Below, piece after piece: positions 11,878 to 32,648 of a stretch of DNA of 64,000 bases. The notes beneath the pieces are model-generated. The model worked only from the letters and a program-made list of their open reading frames with translations. It was not told the DNA's origin and did no database searches. The translations under genes and the position numbers were made by a program. Positions within the stretch are counted from its first letter, which is position 1; each line of letters begins with the position of its first letter. The DNA is taken from positions 1,116,001 to 1,180,000 of the forward strand of contig JAITYX010000047.1 in the NCBI GenBank assembly GCA_021018815.1, given 5' to 3'. The DNA comes from Talinum fruticosum (taxonomy: Eukaryota > Streptophyta > Magnoliopsida > Caryophyllales > Talinaceae).

Positions 11878-12106
11878 ATGTGTTCGGTAAATTTAGCGGT
11901 TGAGTTAGTTGATTATTGTAAATTGATGTAAAAGGATATAAATAATTTGCCAAATATAAATTAATGAAGGGATTTTTTTGTCAAAAAATATGAAATGCTT
12001 CTTTCAAATGTGAAAAGTTAATATTCTTAGCTTTTCAAAAACATTACTTGAAACGCTAAAAGCTATTGCAAATGCTATTTAAAATACTACCTTACCAAAC
12101 ACTAAT
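11878..12106. mobile_element. possible Harbinger-like MITE
   Basis: Ends are GTGTTCGGTAA and, inverted, GTGTTTGGTAA, a terminal inverted repeat of 11 bases with one mismatch. A TAA trinucleotide lies next to each end, which would fit a 3-bp duplication, but the exact edges are uncertain. Confidence 0.4.
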
Positions 12107-13518
12107 ATTTGGTTGATTAGTGTTTTGACTTGGTCAAAACGCTAAAAGTTACTTCAAACGTTGTTGCTTGAATAAGGCTTATATGAGACCTCTACACCCT
12201 TCTTGATGGTGAAGTTCTAGGGATATGGATTTGGATAATAGGAGGGGAGCCACATGTAGCCATAAAAGCTAATTTATATCTCACCCTGGTGTGAAGGAGA
12301 ACACAAGTTCAAATATCTAAAAAGTGCTTGTTGAGATAGTTTTTCCATTAAATGTTCATGACCAAAAGTGATTACACTCTTGCTTTAAAAAAAAAAAAGA
12401 AGTTTTAATCCTAAGATGAACTATCCTTTTAGTATAAAGGGTGTAGTGTAGTCCACGCGCTTGTTGCCTATGGACTTATTAATGATAAAACAAAAAAAAA
12501 TCAATTATATATCGTTCAATTCCTATTAATCAGGTAATTCTTTTATTTCATAATACTTATCATTTTTGAGTTATGAGGGAATATCAAATAAATACAAGAT
12601 TCGTGACAAAATTTAGGTACAAAGACTAAGTTATCCCATGGTTTTATTAGAAATAAAGAAAGTCAATGAAAATGGAGAGAAAAAGCAATTAATGAGGACG
12701 AAATTGGTAAACTAGTAATTATTATATCATTAAAATTATAAAGTGACAGATATTGTGAAATAAAAAAGTTTAATAAAATAATATATATTGTGAAATGAAG
12801 ATAGTAGTGTTTAAGATTAACACTTTTTTTTTCCTATTAAGTAATTGGGTGTATAAACCCGAAAGGATAATACAAGGTAAAGATAGTTAAATACTCTAAC
12901 TAAACTAAAACAACAAAAACCTCTTCTCTCTCTCATACCACATGTAAAACACGCGGCAGAAGCATAAATCCATTTACATTCCTTTTCTTTCTTTATTTCT
13001 ATCCTTTTAATCACCTGATTAACTGTGCAAAACATCATTAATCCGAATACAACTTCCCTGAAGAATGCTCATGAAATACAACTTCCTTTCCCTACTGTTA
13101 AGATCAACAGTTTGCTTCAGAAAAAAAAGATCAACAGTTACATGGAATTCTGTCAGAATAATGTAATATTGCAGCATATATCAGCGTTAAATCAGTTGGG
13201 TATTCCCTTTTCATGAGAAATTATTACGTGCACTCTCCATTTAAAGTTGTGAGCTTTTACCTTGATTTAGGGATCAGATTAATTCTCAATCTGGTAATAG
13301 ATTAACTGCACCTAATTAACTGCTGGTTACTGTCAGTACAGATTCTGCTACTTTGTCAAAATGGAAAGAAATAAAATTCAATAATATGTTTCTAATTACT
13401 TGTAGTCAACAATTAATCACACTGTCAATATCCAAAATTTCCTCGGAATTACATTTACTGTTTTTACCTTATAAATATGACCATAATTTGTGGATTTTAA
13501 TATGCAAGAAATTCAGCA
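12107..13518. other. intergenic, upstream of subtilase A
   Basis: No gene is supported. A stretch near 12210-12400, with a phrase like ACAAGTTCAAAT and an A-rich tail, faintly resembles a degraded SINE. The last few hundred bases should hold the promoter of the subtilase at 13519. Confidence 0.4.
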
Positions 13519-18649
<5,131 letters not shown>

Positions 18650-18954
18650 GTCGATTTGATGCATGTTTATATTCATTTGTCAAATCATGTACTTATAATA
18701 AAGGCCTTCTCGGATAGGATAAAGAGGTTAGATTTGATGTATATGATTAATTAGTCTATGAAATCAAAAGAATAATCCCCTCCATTTTCACAATGTTCAA
18801 GTCTACAGAGTATGTAATTCTGTCTGTTTTTGTCAATTAATAGCAGATAAAATAAATCCAAGTAATCCACCCTGGCAAAATTTATAATGTAATCGGAATA
18901 GAAGTTTATTTCACAGCTAAATAATCAACATTTTCCCGGTGCCAAATTAGGAGA
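18650..18954. other. shared 3' region of the convergent subtilases
   Basis: About 300 bases separate the stop codons of the two tail-to-tail genes. It must hold both 3' UTRs and polyadenylation signals; AATAAA-like motifs are visible (for example AATAAAGG near 18697). Confidence 0.6.
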
Positions 18955-22390
<3,436 letters not shown>

Positions 22391-23442
22391 TGTGAATTAT
22401 GCTGTGCTTTAGAATATTGCTGAAATTTATAAGCAGAAATCAGCATATTTTTGGAATCTCTTAGCAAGGTCAAAAACCAATACAATCCATGGTAATGAGT
22501 TTAAGTCCAAATCAAAATTTCTAATTATCAGAAAAGTTTGAATTCATTAATTTCTAAGTGACATTCTTGAATGAATGCAAACAAAGATCACAGAAGTGGG
22601 ATTGTGCAAGTAAGATGAGCAATCAACGCGTTCTTTTGCATACAAAAAAAGAAAAAACCATGCAAATTTGAACAATCATGCAATGAGATGCTTGATGAAG
22701 CTTCCTAATTTTGCACAAAACGAGGATAATGTTGTGGTGTGTAGAGGGATACTACTCAAACACCACTATACAGAACTTTCATTTTTGGTAGTCATATTGA
22801 ACTTTCAAATACAAAATTGAAAACTTAGCTCTTGTAAATTACTCAAATGTCCTATAATTTTAATTCTGCATAATGATTCACTTGGAATATATGTTTCTTT
22901 AAGAAAAACCTCGTCTTAATTTGGGTTAGGACTCAGGAAGACAATTTTTTTGGGTTCATATAAGATGTAAAGACCAATGCAGGTGTGCCTTGAAGTTTTG
23001 AACCAAAATCCTTGATAACAATTTCTGAAGACTTTACCGGTATATTATACTAGTTAGCATTCATTAATCACGAAGGAACACTATATGGCTCGATGAATTA
23101 AGTCTTTGATTTGATTGTCTTCATTTCCTACAATAAATATCTCATTACATAATGCATACAATGTGACATTTTTGTTTTGGGTGTTTGTGTAGATCGGGGG
23201 TCATCCAATCAACCGAATAAGACCTTCTACAATTTTACTCATCTTTTAAATGTCAATCCTTTAAATTTTTACGAGATAAATCAATTAATACTCAAGACTC
23301 ATTTATCCAATTAGTGAATATAAATTTTCATAGTATTATGCTTACCAAAGTGTAACCAATATGTGAAAACGTAATTATGGAAATTGATTAATTTTACCCA
23401 AGTTTTTCTAAGTCTTGGTGAAGCCCTTTCGCTAACAACTTT
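22391..23442. other. intergenic, upstream of subtilase B and tRNA-Ser
   Basis: AT-rich; no coding exon recognised. It should contain the promoter of subtilase B on the minus strand. Confidence 0.45.
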
Positions 23443-23524
23443 GTGGGCGTGCCGGAGTGGTTATCGGGCATGACTAGAAATCATGTGGGCTCTGCCCGCG
23501 CAGGTTCGAATCCTGCCGCTCACG
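23443..23524 (+). tRNA. tRNA-Ser(AGA)
   Basis: 82 bases fold as a class II tRNA. The acceptor stem GTGGGCG pairs with CGCTCAC (one G-T pair), followed by discriminator G. The D arm contains TGGTTATCGGGC, the anticodon loop is CTAGAAA with AGA at 23476-23478, a long variable arm (GTGGGCTCTGCCCGC) is typical of tRNA-Ser, and the T loop is GGTTCGAATCC. No intron and no encoded CCA. A T-rich Pol III stop follows within about 20 bases. Confidence 0.96.
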
Positions 23525-24599
23525 GTAATAGTATATATTTTTTTATTCTTTTTGCCCCAATTGAACTCTTGAAATCAACAGCTTTTCCATCAAAGACAAA
23601 AAAGAAATTAATAGTTTTGGGCCTGGAATTGAGATCTTCTATTAGTAAAAGCCCACATCTCTGCCCAAATTCTTATTATTAAAGATGACAATAAAATCGT
23701 CATATCTCTCGTCATATTCAACTTTGACTCAGCTCAAATTCTACCGCTCAAAAAAAGAAAAAGAAATCAATAGTTTTTGCATCAAAGAGAAAAAAGAAAT
23801 CAATAGTTTTGGGCATGGCATTAAGATTTTTCGGCTAGTAAAAGTCCATATCTAAGTTCAAGTTCTTAAAAGGCAACAATAAAATCATGATTCAAGATGT
23901 TCAAACTATACTCTCTTACAATTCAGCCAGTAGAGAGCCATATTAATATATAGAATTGGGGTCCCAAGGCCCCACCAATAAAAAAAATTGATTATATTTT
24001 AAATTAGGGGAGAAAAAAATTATGTATATAAGAATCCCATAAATTTGAACCTTTTTTGACATCCGTCACCGATTTACATCCTTCATATAAGAATCTTAGA
24101 TATTTCTTTTTTGGTGTGGATCTTAGATAGTTAATTATATCCTCAAACATGATATTTAGACAGAACTCTTATTGAAAAATGATGATGTTTTAGACAGAAC
24201 TCTTATTAAAGAATACAACACGAGTGTTTCCGTACTTGCCTTTTGTTATCGAGCAGTTGGTAGTATTTCCACTCCATGAGTCACGCAGAGGCTCCGGACT
24301 AATCCCCGACATTGGCGCTGTCTTTAGCCTTTTTTTTTTGGGGGTGTCTTTCACATAGAAAAGCAAGTTTCTTGACTTCCCTATGTCTCCCTTAAAAACA
24401 AAGGAAACTTTTTCTTGCAAGTCATCCTCTCTTTTGCTTTGAAGTTTAATTCACCTCATCAACCAACATAAAAATGCCTTTCCTCCATGAATCGATCTCT
24501 CAATCGATTTATCTCCGTCTCCTTTGCCCAAAAATAAAAAATTTCGTCATCGATCCGTCTCGAACTCAATTTCCCCAATTTTGTGTGCAAAAAAATTAA
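23525..24599. other. intergenic between tRNA-Ser and the membrane protein gene
   Basis: No gene is supported. Two similar phrases around TCAATAGTTTTGGGC (near 23600 and 23790) show a small local duplication of DNA just downstream of the tRNA. Confidence 0.4.
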
Positions 24600-25184
24600 A
24601 TGGGGGATCTAATCAACCCCATTAGGGACCCCGGGAGTGGCACCACACCTATCCATATAATGGCCCTGGATGGCATTGTCAATGTCAACTCCTTGTTCAC
24701 CTTAGCCCTCTTCTTGGGCATCGTAAATGCGGACCCCACCGACCCCACTTACACCCTCGTCAGCAGTGACACATCAGCATGTTCGGCCAAGCCCTCGATG
24801 GCCGAGGGCCTAATAGTCTTCCACGTGTACTCGTTTTGTTGCTTTCTCTTCTCTAGCCTTATTGCCTCAGCCCTCAAGCAAGCCATCAAGGCAACCGACA
24901 CACAAGGTGGTGGTGACGGTGAGGTTGGCATGGCTCGGGCTGTAGGCGGGGTGGTGCACGTGAACACGGTGGCCTTGAGGGTGGGAATATTGGCCTGCGC
25001 TGGTGGTTCGGTGTTTGGTTGTGTTTTCTTGATGTTGGCTTTGGTGAATTTGGTGCAAATCAAGTTAGGTATATGGGGTTGTCATAGTGTCTATACATTG
25101 GCCGCTTGTATCCCTCTTTTGGTGTTAGTCCCCTTGGCTCTTCTTGTATATATTTGTATAGTTTTGCATGCTTTTACTTCTTGA
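24600..25184 (+). CDS. plant-specific four-helix membrane protein, MEE60-like
   Basis: A single exon of 194 residues from ATG 24600, in frame throughout. The conserved-looking core starts HIMALDGIVNVNSLFTLALF. Four hydrophobic stretches are visible (about residues 27-42, 75-95, 128-152, 165-190), with a short acidic/Gly loop between the second and third. I recall an uncharacterised plant family with the same opening (MALDGIVNVNSLF) and helix pattern that includes proteins annotated as maternal effect embryo arrest 60-like. Function is unknown. The GC-rich coding DNA contrasts with its AT-rich surroundings, which is normal for intronless plant genes. Confidence 0.8.
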   Translation: MGDLINPIRDPGSGTTPIHIMALDGIVNVNSLFTLALFLGIVNADPTDPTYTLVSSDTSACSAKPSMAEGLIVFHVYSFCCFLFSSLIASALKQAIKATDTQGGGDGEVGMARAVGGVVHVNTVALRVGILACAGGSVFGCVFLMLALVNLVQIKLGIWGCHSVYTLAACIPLLVLVPLALLVYICIVLHAFTS

Positions 25185-25278
25185 AATGAAATCATTCAGT
25201 CTAATCGAGCAAGAAAATCCTTTTGATTGATCTGCGTATGATTAATCTAGCACTCTCTTAATATCGATATCATATTTA

Positions 25279-25420
25279 GGTCATGTTTTGTTTAGTTGTA
25301 AAGAGTTGTAAGGTTATAAGTTGTAAAGTTGTAAGAAGTTGTAAGATAGTTGAAAAGTTAGTTATAAAAAGCGTAAAGAGTTATAAGCAGTTGTAAGCTA
25401 AACCTAAATAAAACAAGACC
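25279..25420. mobile_element. Tourist-like (PIF/Harbinger) MITE
   Basis: A 142-base element with terminal inverted repeats GGTCATGTTTTGTTTAG and, inverted, GGTCTTGTTTTATTTAG (15 of 17 match). A TTA trinucleotide flanks each end (25276-25278 and 25421-25423), the Harbinger signature. The interior is built from GTTGTAAG-like phrases. It lies about 95 bases after the stop of the preceding gene, possibly in its 3' UTR. Confidence 0.8.
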
Positions 25421-26020
25421 TTAATTACCAATAAATCGTAAAATGCGCATCGAGTTTTCAATATCAATTGGAATCAACTTTTGACTGAAATGATTCTTCT
25501 CTCGACACTAAAGCTAGAGTGCTTCTCGACTTTATAGAGCTTAAGTTCCTCTCGCAACTCTATGTTAAAAAATAAATCCGTAATAGAACCAGAAATATAC
25601 TTTATATCTATAATAAGCACTCATAATATCATTTCTAAACCATTGTTTCCATAAAATAGGGTTTAACAACAGAAGAAAGATGAAAAGTACATGGTGAAGG
25701 AAGGGCATCATCATAGAAGAAATTGAATCAACCCTCCTATAAGTTTCCACGAGACTTTAACTATTCATGTGGTACATTTCTTCTTATTTCACGCGTATAT
25801 AAATTTGCGAGTTACATATTTCCTGTATACAAAAAAGAAAGAAACTACGTCAAAACAAAATCGAAATCGTTCCCTTCAGGAAGCCGTCTTTACAATTAAA
25901 GCCTTTTCTTTTGTTATGAAAGAAAAAAAGAAGAAAAAGCCTATTCTCATTTCACACAGTCACTCTCTGACTTACTGTACCTTGCAGCCACAGTATTCAA
26001 ACACAATAGTTGTTCAGGTG

Positions 26021-28613
26021 CTAGTAGTAAAGTGATCCTGCCAAAATAAATAAAAAATAAATAAAAATAAATTACATTTCTGCAATTTCAGAAACTGCCT
26101 GATTTTATCAAATATATTTCCCACCAAAAATAAAAAATAAAAAGGAGACAATCAAATAGCAGTCAGTAAATCTATATGTAAAAATTGAACCAGACCTTCC
26201 CACCAGTTACCCCTTGAAGCACCACTTGGGTCATCTTCCCCATCATCTTTCTTGTACTGAGATCACATCAAAAAATCAAAATTTTAAAAATTATCGACTA
26301 TCAAGTACAAAGTATATATACATTATAACTTTATCAAATAAAAAAAAATAATTGTTGTTCTTCGAAACGGGGACTCACCGGAGGGTACGAACACGAACCA
26401 CCAGGCGTCGGAAGAGCCGGAGATTTCGAGTAAATATCTTGGCCGCCATAGTAGAGAGAGGAGCTCAAGTTACATGGATCAGCTCCCTCTTGTTGGTAAA
26501 TTGAGCTCCTCTCCTTACTTCCTAGATTGCCATGGCTTGCATGCCCGTGTTTGTATGTGTTATTAGCTGTGAGAAAATATGATGCATGCAAATGAGGATG
26601 AGGAAATAACGCTCTTTTACTCGAACTTAGGAGGAGGGAGTGGCATACAGTAGCGCATTTAATTACTGGTTAATGTCTAGAGAATGGTCGGAATAATGTT
26701 AATAATCCCTCATGAGTTATCACTCTCGAGGGTCATGACATTTCTTGAGTGTCAATTCGAAATGACGCTCATAACAATATTTATAACAGTTTTTAGCTCA
26801 TCAACTGTAACAGCTATAACAATCATTTCAGATTTCTACTCATTTCTATTATCACAGCTTATAACAACTGAATTTAACAACCATTTCAACAGGTGCTGAA
26901 TAAAAGTCCCTTGTCGATATTAAAAAAATTCATAAGAGTTTGAAAGAATGTTTTAGTTTTGATTTTAATTAGTGTTAAATTTCATATCGGGGTTGATTAT
27001 GTAGATGAAATACTCACAAGAAATATGTTTTATCGAGTTTGCCGTCTATCTAGTCCAGTAAACTTGTCAAGAACCATACATGTCGTAAACATGGACCAAG
27101 CTTATTGAAATTCGATTTATTTTAACTTACTTAGGGTTCATATATTTAGTCGAATATAAAATCATTCGGATCAAATAATTAAAAATAAAATAGATTCTTG
27201 AGTGGATTAGTAACAAATATTGTAATTAATAATGTGAATGTTTGATCATACCAAATCAACTTTTTCATGAAGAAAACTTTATAGGATAGTGGCAATACAC
27301 TCGAAAGTTGTAGGATATTCTCAAAAAATAATGGCCAAAAATATTAAAAAAGGAGTTGTGGATGATGGAATTAATCTCAAAATACTTGGAATAACAAATA
27401 CCTTGTTTGGTATTCCACGGCTGATTCCCTGGCCCTGAGTACTCTTTCTGCTCCCACGATTCTCTCTCCTCTGAGCCGACCGAATTTCGTTCCACCCCTA
27501 TGAATAGAAATAAAAATAGAAATGAATATAAATGAAGTAATACAAAAAGAAGAAATAAATAAAAATGAATAGAAAATAAAAATAAATGATGATTTTTATG
27601 TAATTTTCAACAGATTTTAAAGTCTAAATAGAATCAATTAAAAAAACTAAGGAACGTGTATAGATGAACGCCTAGAACCAGATAACAACCAACATACGAG
27701 CAGATACAAATCAATCAATATGTTTCACTCGTAAAAATGAAATTAATTAGGCTAAATGATAGATCCGATATCCCCAAGATAGCTTATATTGTAATTAATT
27801 AGGCTAAACTATGGAGGGATAGCTTATATTGTAATTAATTAGGCTAAACTATGGATCTGGTATCTCCGAGTTATTAGCTTATGTTACAAGATGTTTTTTG
27901 ATAATTTGTGTTAATAGGCAAAGTAGGCAAACTATCGAAACAGACCAAGATTTCGAACATAATAAAAAACTAACAAAAGCAAACAAAACAACAGCCACAA
28001 CAAGACAAAACATGTACAACCGCCACTAAGGGTGGTTAGGGGTGGAGGTATTAGCAGGAGATGTAAGTTGATTTACAATAATTTTTTTTTATACGGTAAG
28101 TAGACCATCTTCCGAACCCCTATCTCATGGAAAAGTTCGGACGACTTAGATATAGTACTAGCCTACTTATCAATTTAAAAGAACAAAACCTTAACTTAAT
28201 AGTTAAAATTAAAATTCTAACTTCTTCTGCTATATTGTAATATTTTTTGTGAGTCCTTTGATTCAACATCCTTGTCTCTACATCTCCATATATTACAGGT
28301 GTTTGCCCAAGAAAATTATAAATATTAATGAGAATTTGAGGTACAACGGAAAATAATGAAGTACCCATGTCAAGATAGAGTTTGTACCCATGAGCAAATT
28401 ATTTTCATACAAAAAACTACTATAAGCAAATTAAATTCTTTCTTCTTTTTTTTTTTTTGGGGGGAGAAAAACAGAGGAAAACAGGGGACGATTGGTGGGA
28501 AATTATACCTGTGGAGGAAAAATGGAAGCAAAAATATCATTAGACGACGATGACCCAAAGAGCTGAGAAGTTATTGATGAAGCTGAACCCACCTCAGGCT
28601 TCTTATTCTCCAT
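26021..28613 (-). CDS. small uncharacterised plant protein ending GNWWEGSLYY
   Basis: Five exons on the minus strand: 28613-28509, 27497-27402, 26566-26379, 26256-26196, 26037-26021, about 155 residues. It begins MENKKPEVGSASSITSQLFG, contains NDIFASIFPP, then PCNLSSSLYYGGQDIY in exon 3, and ends ASRGNWWEGSLYY. I recognise these motifs from a small plant-only family (Arabidopsis At1g13390/At1g68490 group) with no established function; database names such as translocase subunit are unsupported. It is Ser-rich, soluble and likely disordered. Joining exon 1 (phase 0) to exon 2 in the frame continuing to exon 3 needs one more base; the acceptor TAG is followed by GGGTGG, so one G is probably missing from the run at 27495-27498. 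A GA tract lies 130-150 bases upstream of the start. Confidence 0.85.
26735..26895. repeat. AT-rich dispersed repeat (11-kb family)
   Basis: Contains ATTTATAACAG, GCTATAACAATCATTTCA and TTTCAACAGG phrases, reverse-complement relatives of the repeat near 11.0-11.3 kb. Edges are not resolved. Confidence 0.4.
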
Positions 28614-28747
28614 TTTCCCTGTATTTTTGAACTTCTCTGAGAGTTAATGACAGAACAGAAAGAAAGAATTGGGAGTAAAATTAGCCTAAAAGGCACAGCC
28701 CACAATGGGCAAACTGGTGTCTCTTTTAGGGGGAGGTTGAAGGCAAA

Positions 28748-28769
28748 ATGAGAGAGAGAGAGAGAGAGA
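28748..28769. repeat. (GA)n tract upstream of the small gene
   Basis: A pure GA run about 140 bases upstream of the start codon at 28613, read as CT on the transcribed strand. Probably in the leader or core promoter. Confidence 0.8.
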
Positions 28770-28904
28770 TTTAGAGGAAACTGCGAATATTATTATCAGA
28801 GAAGAAGGCTAAGTCAAAAAAACGGGGGCAAAACATCAATTTATAAAGGGAAGGAATTTGGAAGAGAATAGAAAAGGAGAAAGAGACATGTGTGCCCTAG
28901 GTGT

Positions 28905-30624
28905 GGCAAAACTGACTAGCCAAATTCGATATTCGAATTAAATAATCCGTATGCATATATGGAGTGCTTGGTAAAATTTCATCGACTCGATTAATTGAAT
29001 TTATTCGATCCGATTTTAATCGAACTTAAGCTTATCTCGGATTATACAATCGAAAAAATTAGGTATTAGATAAAACATTTCATCCGATAACCAATTTGTC
29101 AAATCCGATTTTGACCCAAATTTGAAAATTTTTGTCAGCACTACGTATATGATTCCACATTTTAATTAGGTTTATTAAAAAAATAAACTAAAAAATAATA
29201 GACTGTTATTAATATTTATAACAACTTTTACCTTATTTCAATTATTTCACCTATAATAATTATAACTAATCACTTTGATCCATTTCGACTTATTTCACCT
29301 ATAAAACTAACTATTTCAACTCATAATAGCTATACGAGTTAATTATTTCAATTCATTTCATCTCATTTATACTAATTTAAGCTATATTACATATAACAAT
29401 TAATTTTAACTGTCATTTCGGACATACCCTAAAATCAATCTAAATCAATAAAACCATACTCAAAATTTTCTATAAAACTATTTCTCCTTATAATATAACT
29501 TTATTTAATTATATATTACTTAATCCAAAAATTCAACTTGAACCGATAAATTATTGACCCGTACTATCTGCTTGCCAAGGTGTCCCTCCTTTTTCTCAAA
29601 AGTTCAAAAGGGGTCCTAAAAAATACATCAAGATTTGTTTCCAAATCTTTCCTCAACAAGATTTTTCCATTTTAAAACTCTCTTCCTCTCCTCTGGTTCC
29701 ATGGCATCCCATCCTACCCAAAACCAGTATTTTGTGATGCCTCCTCAAATTCCATTTTGATGGAGGAGGTGGGAATTATACTCAGTATCATGTTTTTGTT
29801 CAAAAGGTATTTACACATGGATAAGCTATGCACCTACCACTTGTAAGGTCAAACCCATGTGTTGTATGGTTTTACATGACTAGACAATCTATACATTATT
29901 TATGCCGATTCACTGAGTAATCTGTTGGGCACTCACTCTATTTCCTTCCTCCCCTTAAGTTCGATGTAGATACAATTTTCTCATTTGAAAAACTTGTGTA
30001 GGAGAAAATCGGTTGGACTTTGGCACCTCCTATTCTCCCCTGCCTAAACCTTCTAGACCTTCCCGAGATCCGGAGGTATGAAGGTGCGCCTGCTTATCGA
30101 TCCAAATATGTCCTAGAATGGTTGATGAAGGAACAACTTTTATGTGGGAATTTGTATTATTGGAAAAATAATGTAGCTAGAGTATTGATGATCTTCACAA
30201 GGGTGGAAGGAAGTCTTTGATTATTATGCCTCATGCAACAATTAATTAAAAAATTATCTAAAATTTTATATAAAATTTAAAAGTTTTGGAGCATATATTT
30301 TCTTTTTGGTTGTTGATAAGTCGGAATCTTAATAAACTTAGGGTTTTACAAGAGCCAAGCTATTCATGAACACAGAAACAAAATACAGAAGAAAAGCAAC
30401 ACCACCACATGACACAAAAGAATTCACCAACCACCCAAATTACCAGGAAAACATGTAAATGAGATAAAAGATCATTTCCAGCAAGCTGGGGTTACTCAAT
30501 CAGCTATTCTAACATCAAATAACATAGGTTGCTATATAAAACAAGCGAATGATTAGTTTTCTGTTGCTTATGCTAATTGTGCAAAAATCTTCTTTGCCTT
30601 CTTTAGGCTTTAAGTAATTATACG
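28905..30624. other. intergenic with AT-rich repeats
   Basis: No gene is supported. At 28905-29140 a stretch rich in TCGATT/ATTCGAA phrases ends in ATTTTTGTCAGCACTA, which, inverted, resembles hAT-type MITE termini (TAGTGCTGACAAAAAT). At 29185-29430 lies a further copy of the AT-rich TTATAAC/TTTCAACTCA repeat. The open frame at 30020-30220 is not supported by homology I recognise. Confidence 0.4.
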
Positions 30625-32337
30625 TGTGTAGACACCAAAAAGTGTCATCCTTTTCTTTGTTTTTTATTTGTTGGTCCGATGATGAAATCCCGAGTCCTGT
30701 TTGAGCATTTGGATCATGGATTGTGTTTGATTGGTGCGACGGAAGTTAGTAAACCACAAATAACCCCCAACACCACATAAATAGCCTTTTTGCTTCGGAT
30801 CGATCCAAAAATCCCCCTTTCTTTTGGTCGATCCAAGACTCGGGCCAATCCTTCGAGCTAACGGAGTCCAGTGCCGCATACCAGGGAATTCCGGGCTTAG
30901 AACATTGTGTTTCACTTTTGTCCAATCGGATAAGTATGTGAAGACATGAAGATGACGTTAGATGCTCCATTTCATGATCACAGGCATCAAAGTGTTGCGT
31001 TTTGGCTCCAAGACAGTCCACCCGAGATTAGGAGCACGTATCCCGCATCAAAAATGAAATGTGCCAAAAATGGAAACTTTCTATTTTTGGAAAGGTGCTA
31101 TGGCCAACGTCTGTCATCCCAAAATAGTAAGTGGAACGATGCATTGTGCCTCGAAGACTCCCTTGGAAGCACGCTAGGGCACGAAACCCTAGAAAGCCTC
31201 TTGTGGCCGATGCCGTGAACCGACTCTTATCCGGTCTTATCCCTTGGTTATCCTGGTTCAATCCTCATAATATCTTGCCCGATTTTTGTCGCTAATTTTG
31301 GACAGGTTGGACGAGAGCTAACCATAGGCCATTCCTTGACCTAACCTCTCCCTATAAATAGAGAGTCTTACCTCTCATTCCCACACGACTTCCTGCCTTA
31401 GCATCACGTTGTTGAAACTCGCCTAAGAGTTACTGAATACTCTTTTTGGTATTCCGATCTCTTGGTCCCTTTTCAGCCTATTCCTTCTCTACATCCACCA
31501 TCATACTCCACACATCTCCATACTTATCTCCACAAAAACTCACAAAAGCTCTTTTCAATTCACCACCGTCGCATCAAGAGATCCGCATTCGAGATCTAGA
31601 TCGGCGAGTGGGACAACCTGAGGGCACAGATTCGATCTTCAACGGTTTATTTTATTTATATTCTTTCTTTATCGCGTCCCGTATTGTGGATTCGAGATGT
31701 ATTACATTTAGTTCCTCCTTGCCTAATTTAATCTTTCAGTTTTCTAGCTTTTCTTTTCGCTTTGCCCTTTCTTTTCTTTTCGTTTTGCTTTTCTTTTCAT
31801 TTTGCTTTCTTTTTCGCTTTCTTTATTTACGCCTTTATCGCTTTCCTTAGCTAAGTTTGGTTGCTTTAATTTCGCTTAGTATGTTGTTGCTTGCTTGCTT
31901 GCTTGTTTTACATTATTTGAATTCATTACTCGAACTAGTAATGACCATCTTCGGACGGGGAACGGAAGGGTTTATCCCTACGTTTCGTACCCTCGCCCGA
32001 ATCCGATTCTCGGTACAAAGATCGATGGAGTCATTTTTAGCCACTTTTAATCTTAGTTTTCCCATACTAGGATTGGAAGAGCAAACTTTATTTTTGTTTT
32101 TGTTAGTTTTTCTTTCCTAAAAATTGACTCGGTGACTCCTCTTTTGCTTTATTTCTAATAAATCTGCTTCCCGACTATTTTTTGAATGAACAAGTGAAAA
32201 ACAAGATTTGGATCTGCCACGTCGAGGTAGAGGTAGAGGCTGATCTCATCAGCCCGTGGCCTCTGGCCGGCGCCGACCACCACTAGGTATAGGCTGGTCG
32301 AGTAGGCGGGCTCGGGGTCCAAACCGGTGTTTTCACA
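30625..32337. mobile_element. candidate long LTR of a retrotransposon
   Basis: A 1.7-kb block of higher GC than its surroundings. It begins TGTGTAGACACC and ends GGTGTTTTCACA; the ends are inverted matches at 10 of 12 positions, as in an LTR starting TG and ending CA. A TATA-like CTATAAATAGAGAG (about 31350) is followed by T-rich DNA, suiting an LTR promoter. No gag or pol domain follows and the 5-base flanks (ATACG, CCAGC) do not match, so it is not a clean solo LTR; truncation or rearrangement is likely. Confidence 0.5.
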
Positions 32338-32648
32338 CCAGCTTGGCCCTAAAGCCTCTTGGCGTAAACATAAACCCTAGTTTATTTATTTTTCAGTTAG
32401 AAAATAATATCCCGGGACTTCTCAAAATAATTTGTAAAATAAACTGTTAATAAAACCGCCATTCAACTTTGCTTAATTCGCTTTAAATCATATTTAATAA
32501 AACTCGAAAATCTTAATAAAAGGTCCATCCCCACATTCGAAAATCGACTTTCAAAAACCATCTTTAAAAGCAATCTTTAAAAAGAGACTCGACACAAGTG
32601 GGGAAGCTCGGCGAGCCCGGGCCCCGGCTGGCCGTGGTTCCTACAACG

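Noticed and set aside
23443..23682. A 79-residue open frame over the tRNA
   Set aside because: Its first third is the tRNA-Ser gene itself; no protein similarity.
30020..30220. A 66-residue open frame starting MAPPILPCLNLLDL
   Set aside because: No recognised family, no splice context, and surrounded by AT-rich repeat DNA.
31446..32120. Hydrophobic open frames that look like membrane proteins
   Set aside because: They come from T-rich DNA in the LTR-like block; no family resemblance.
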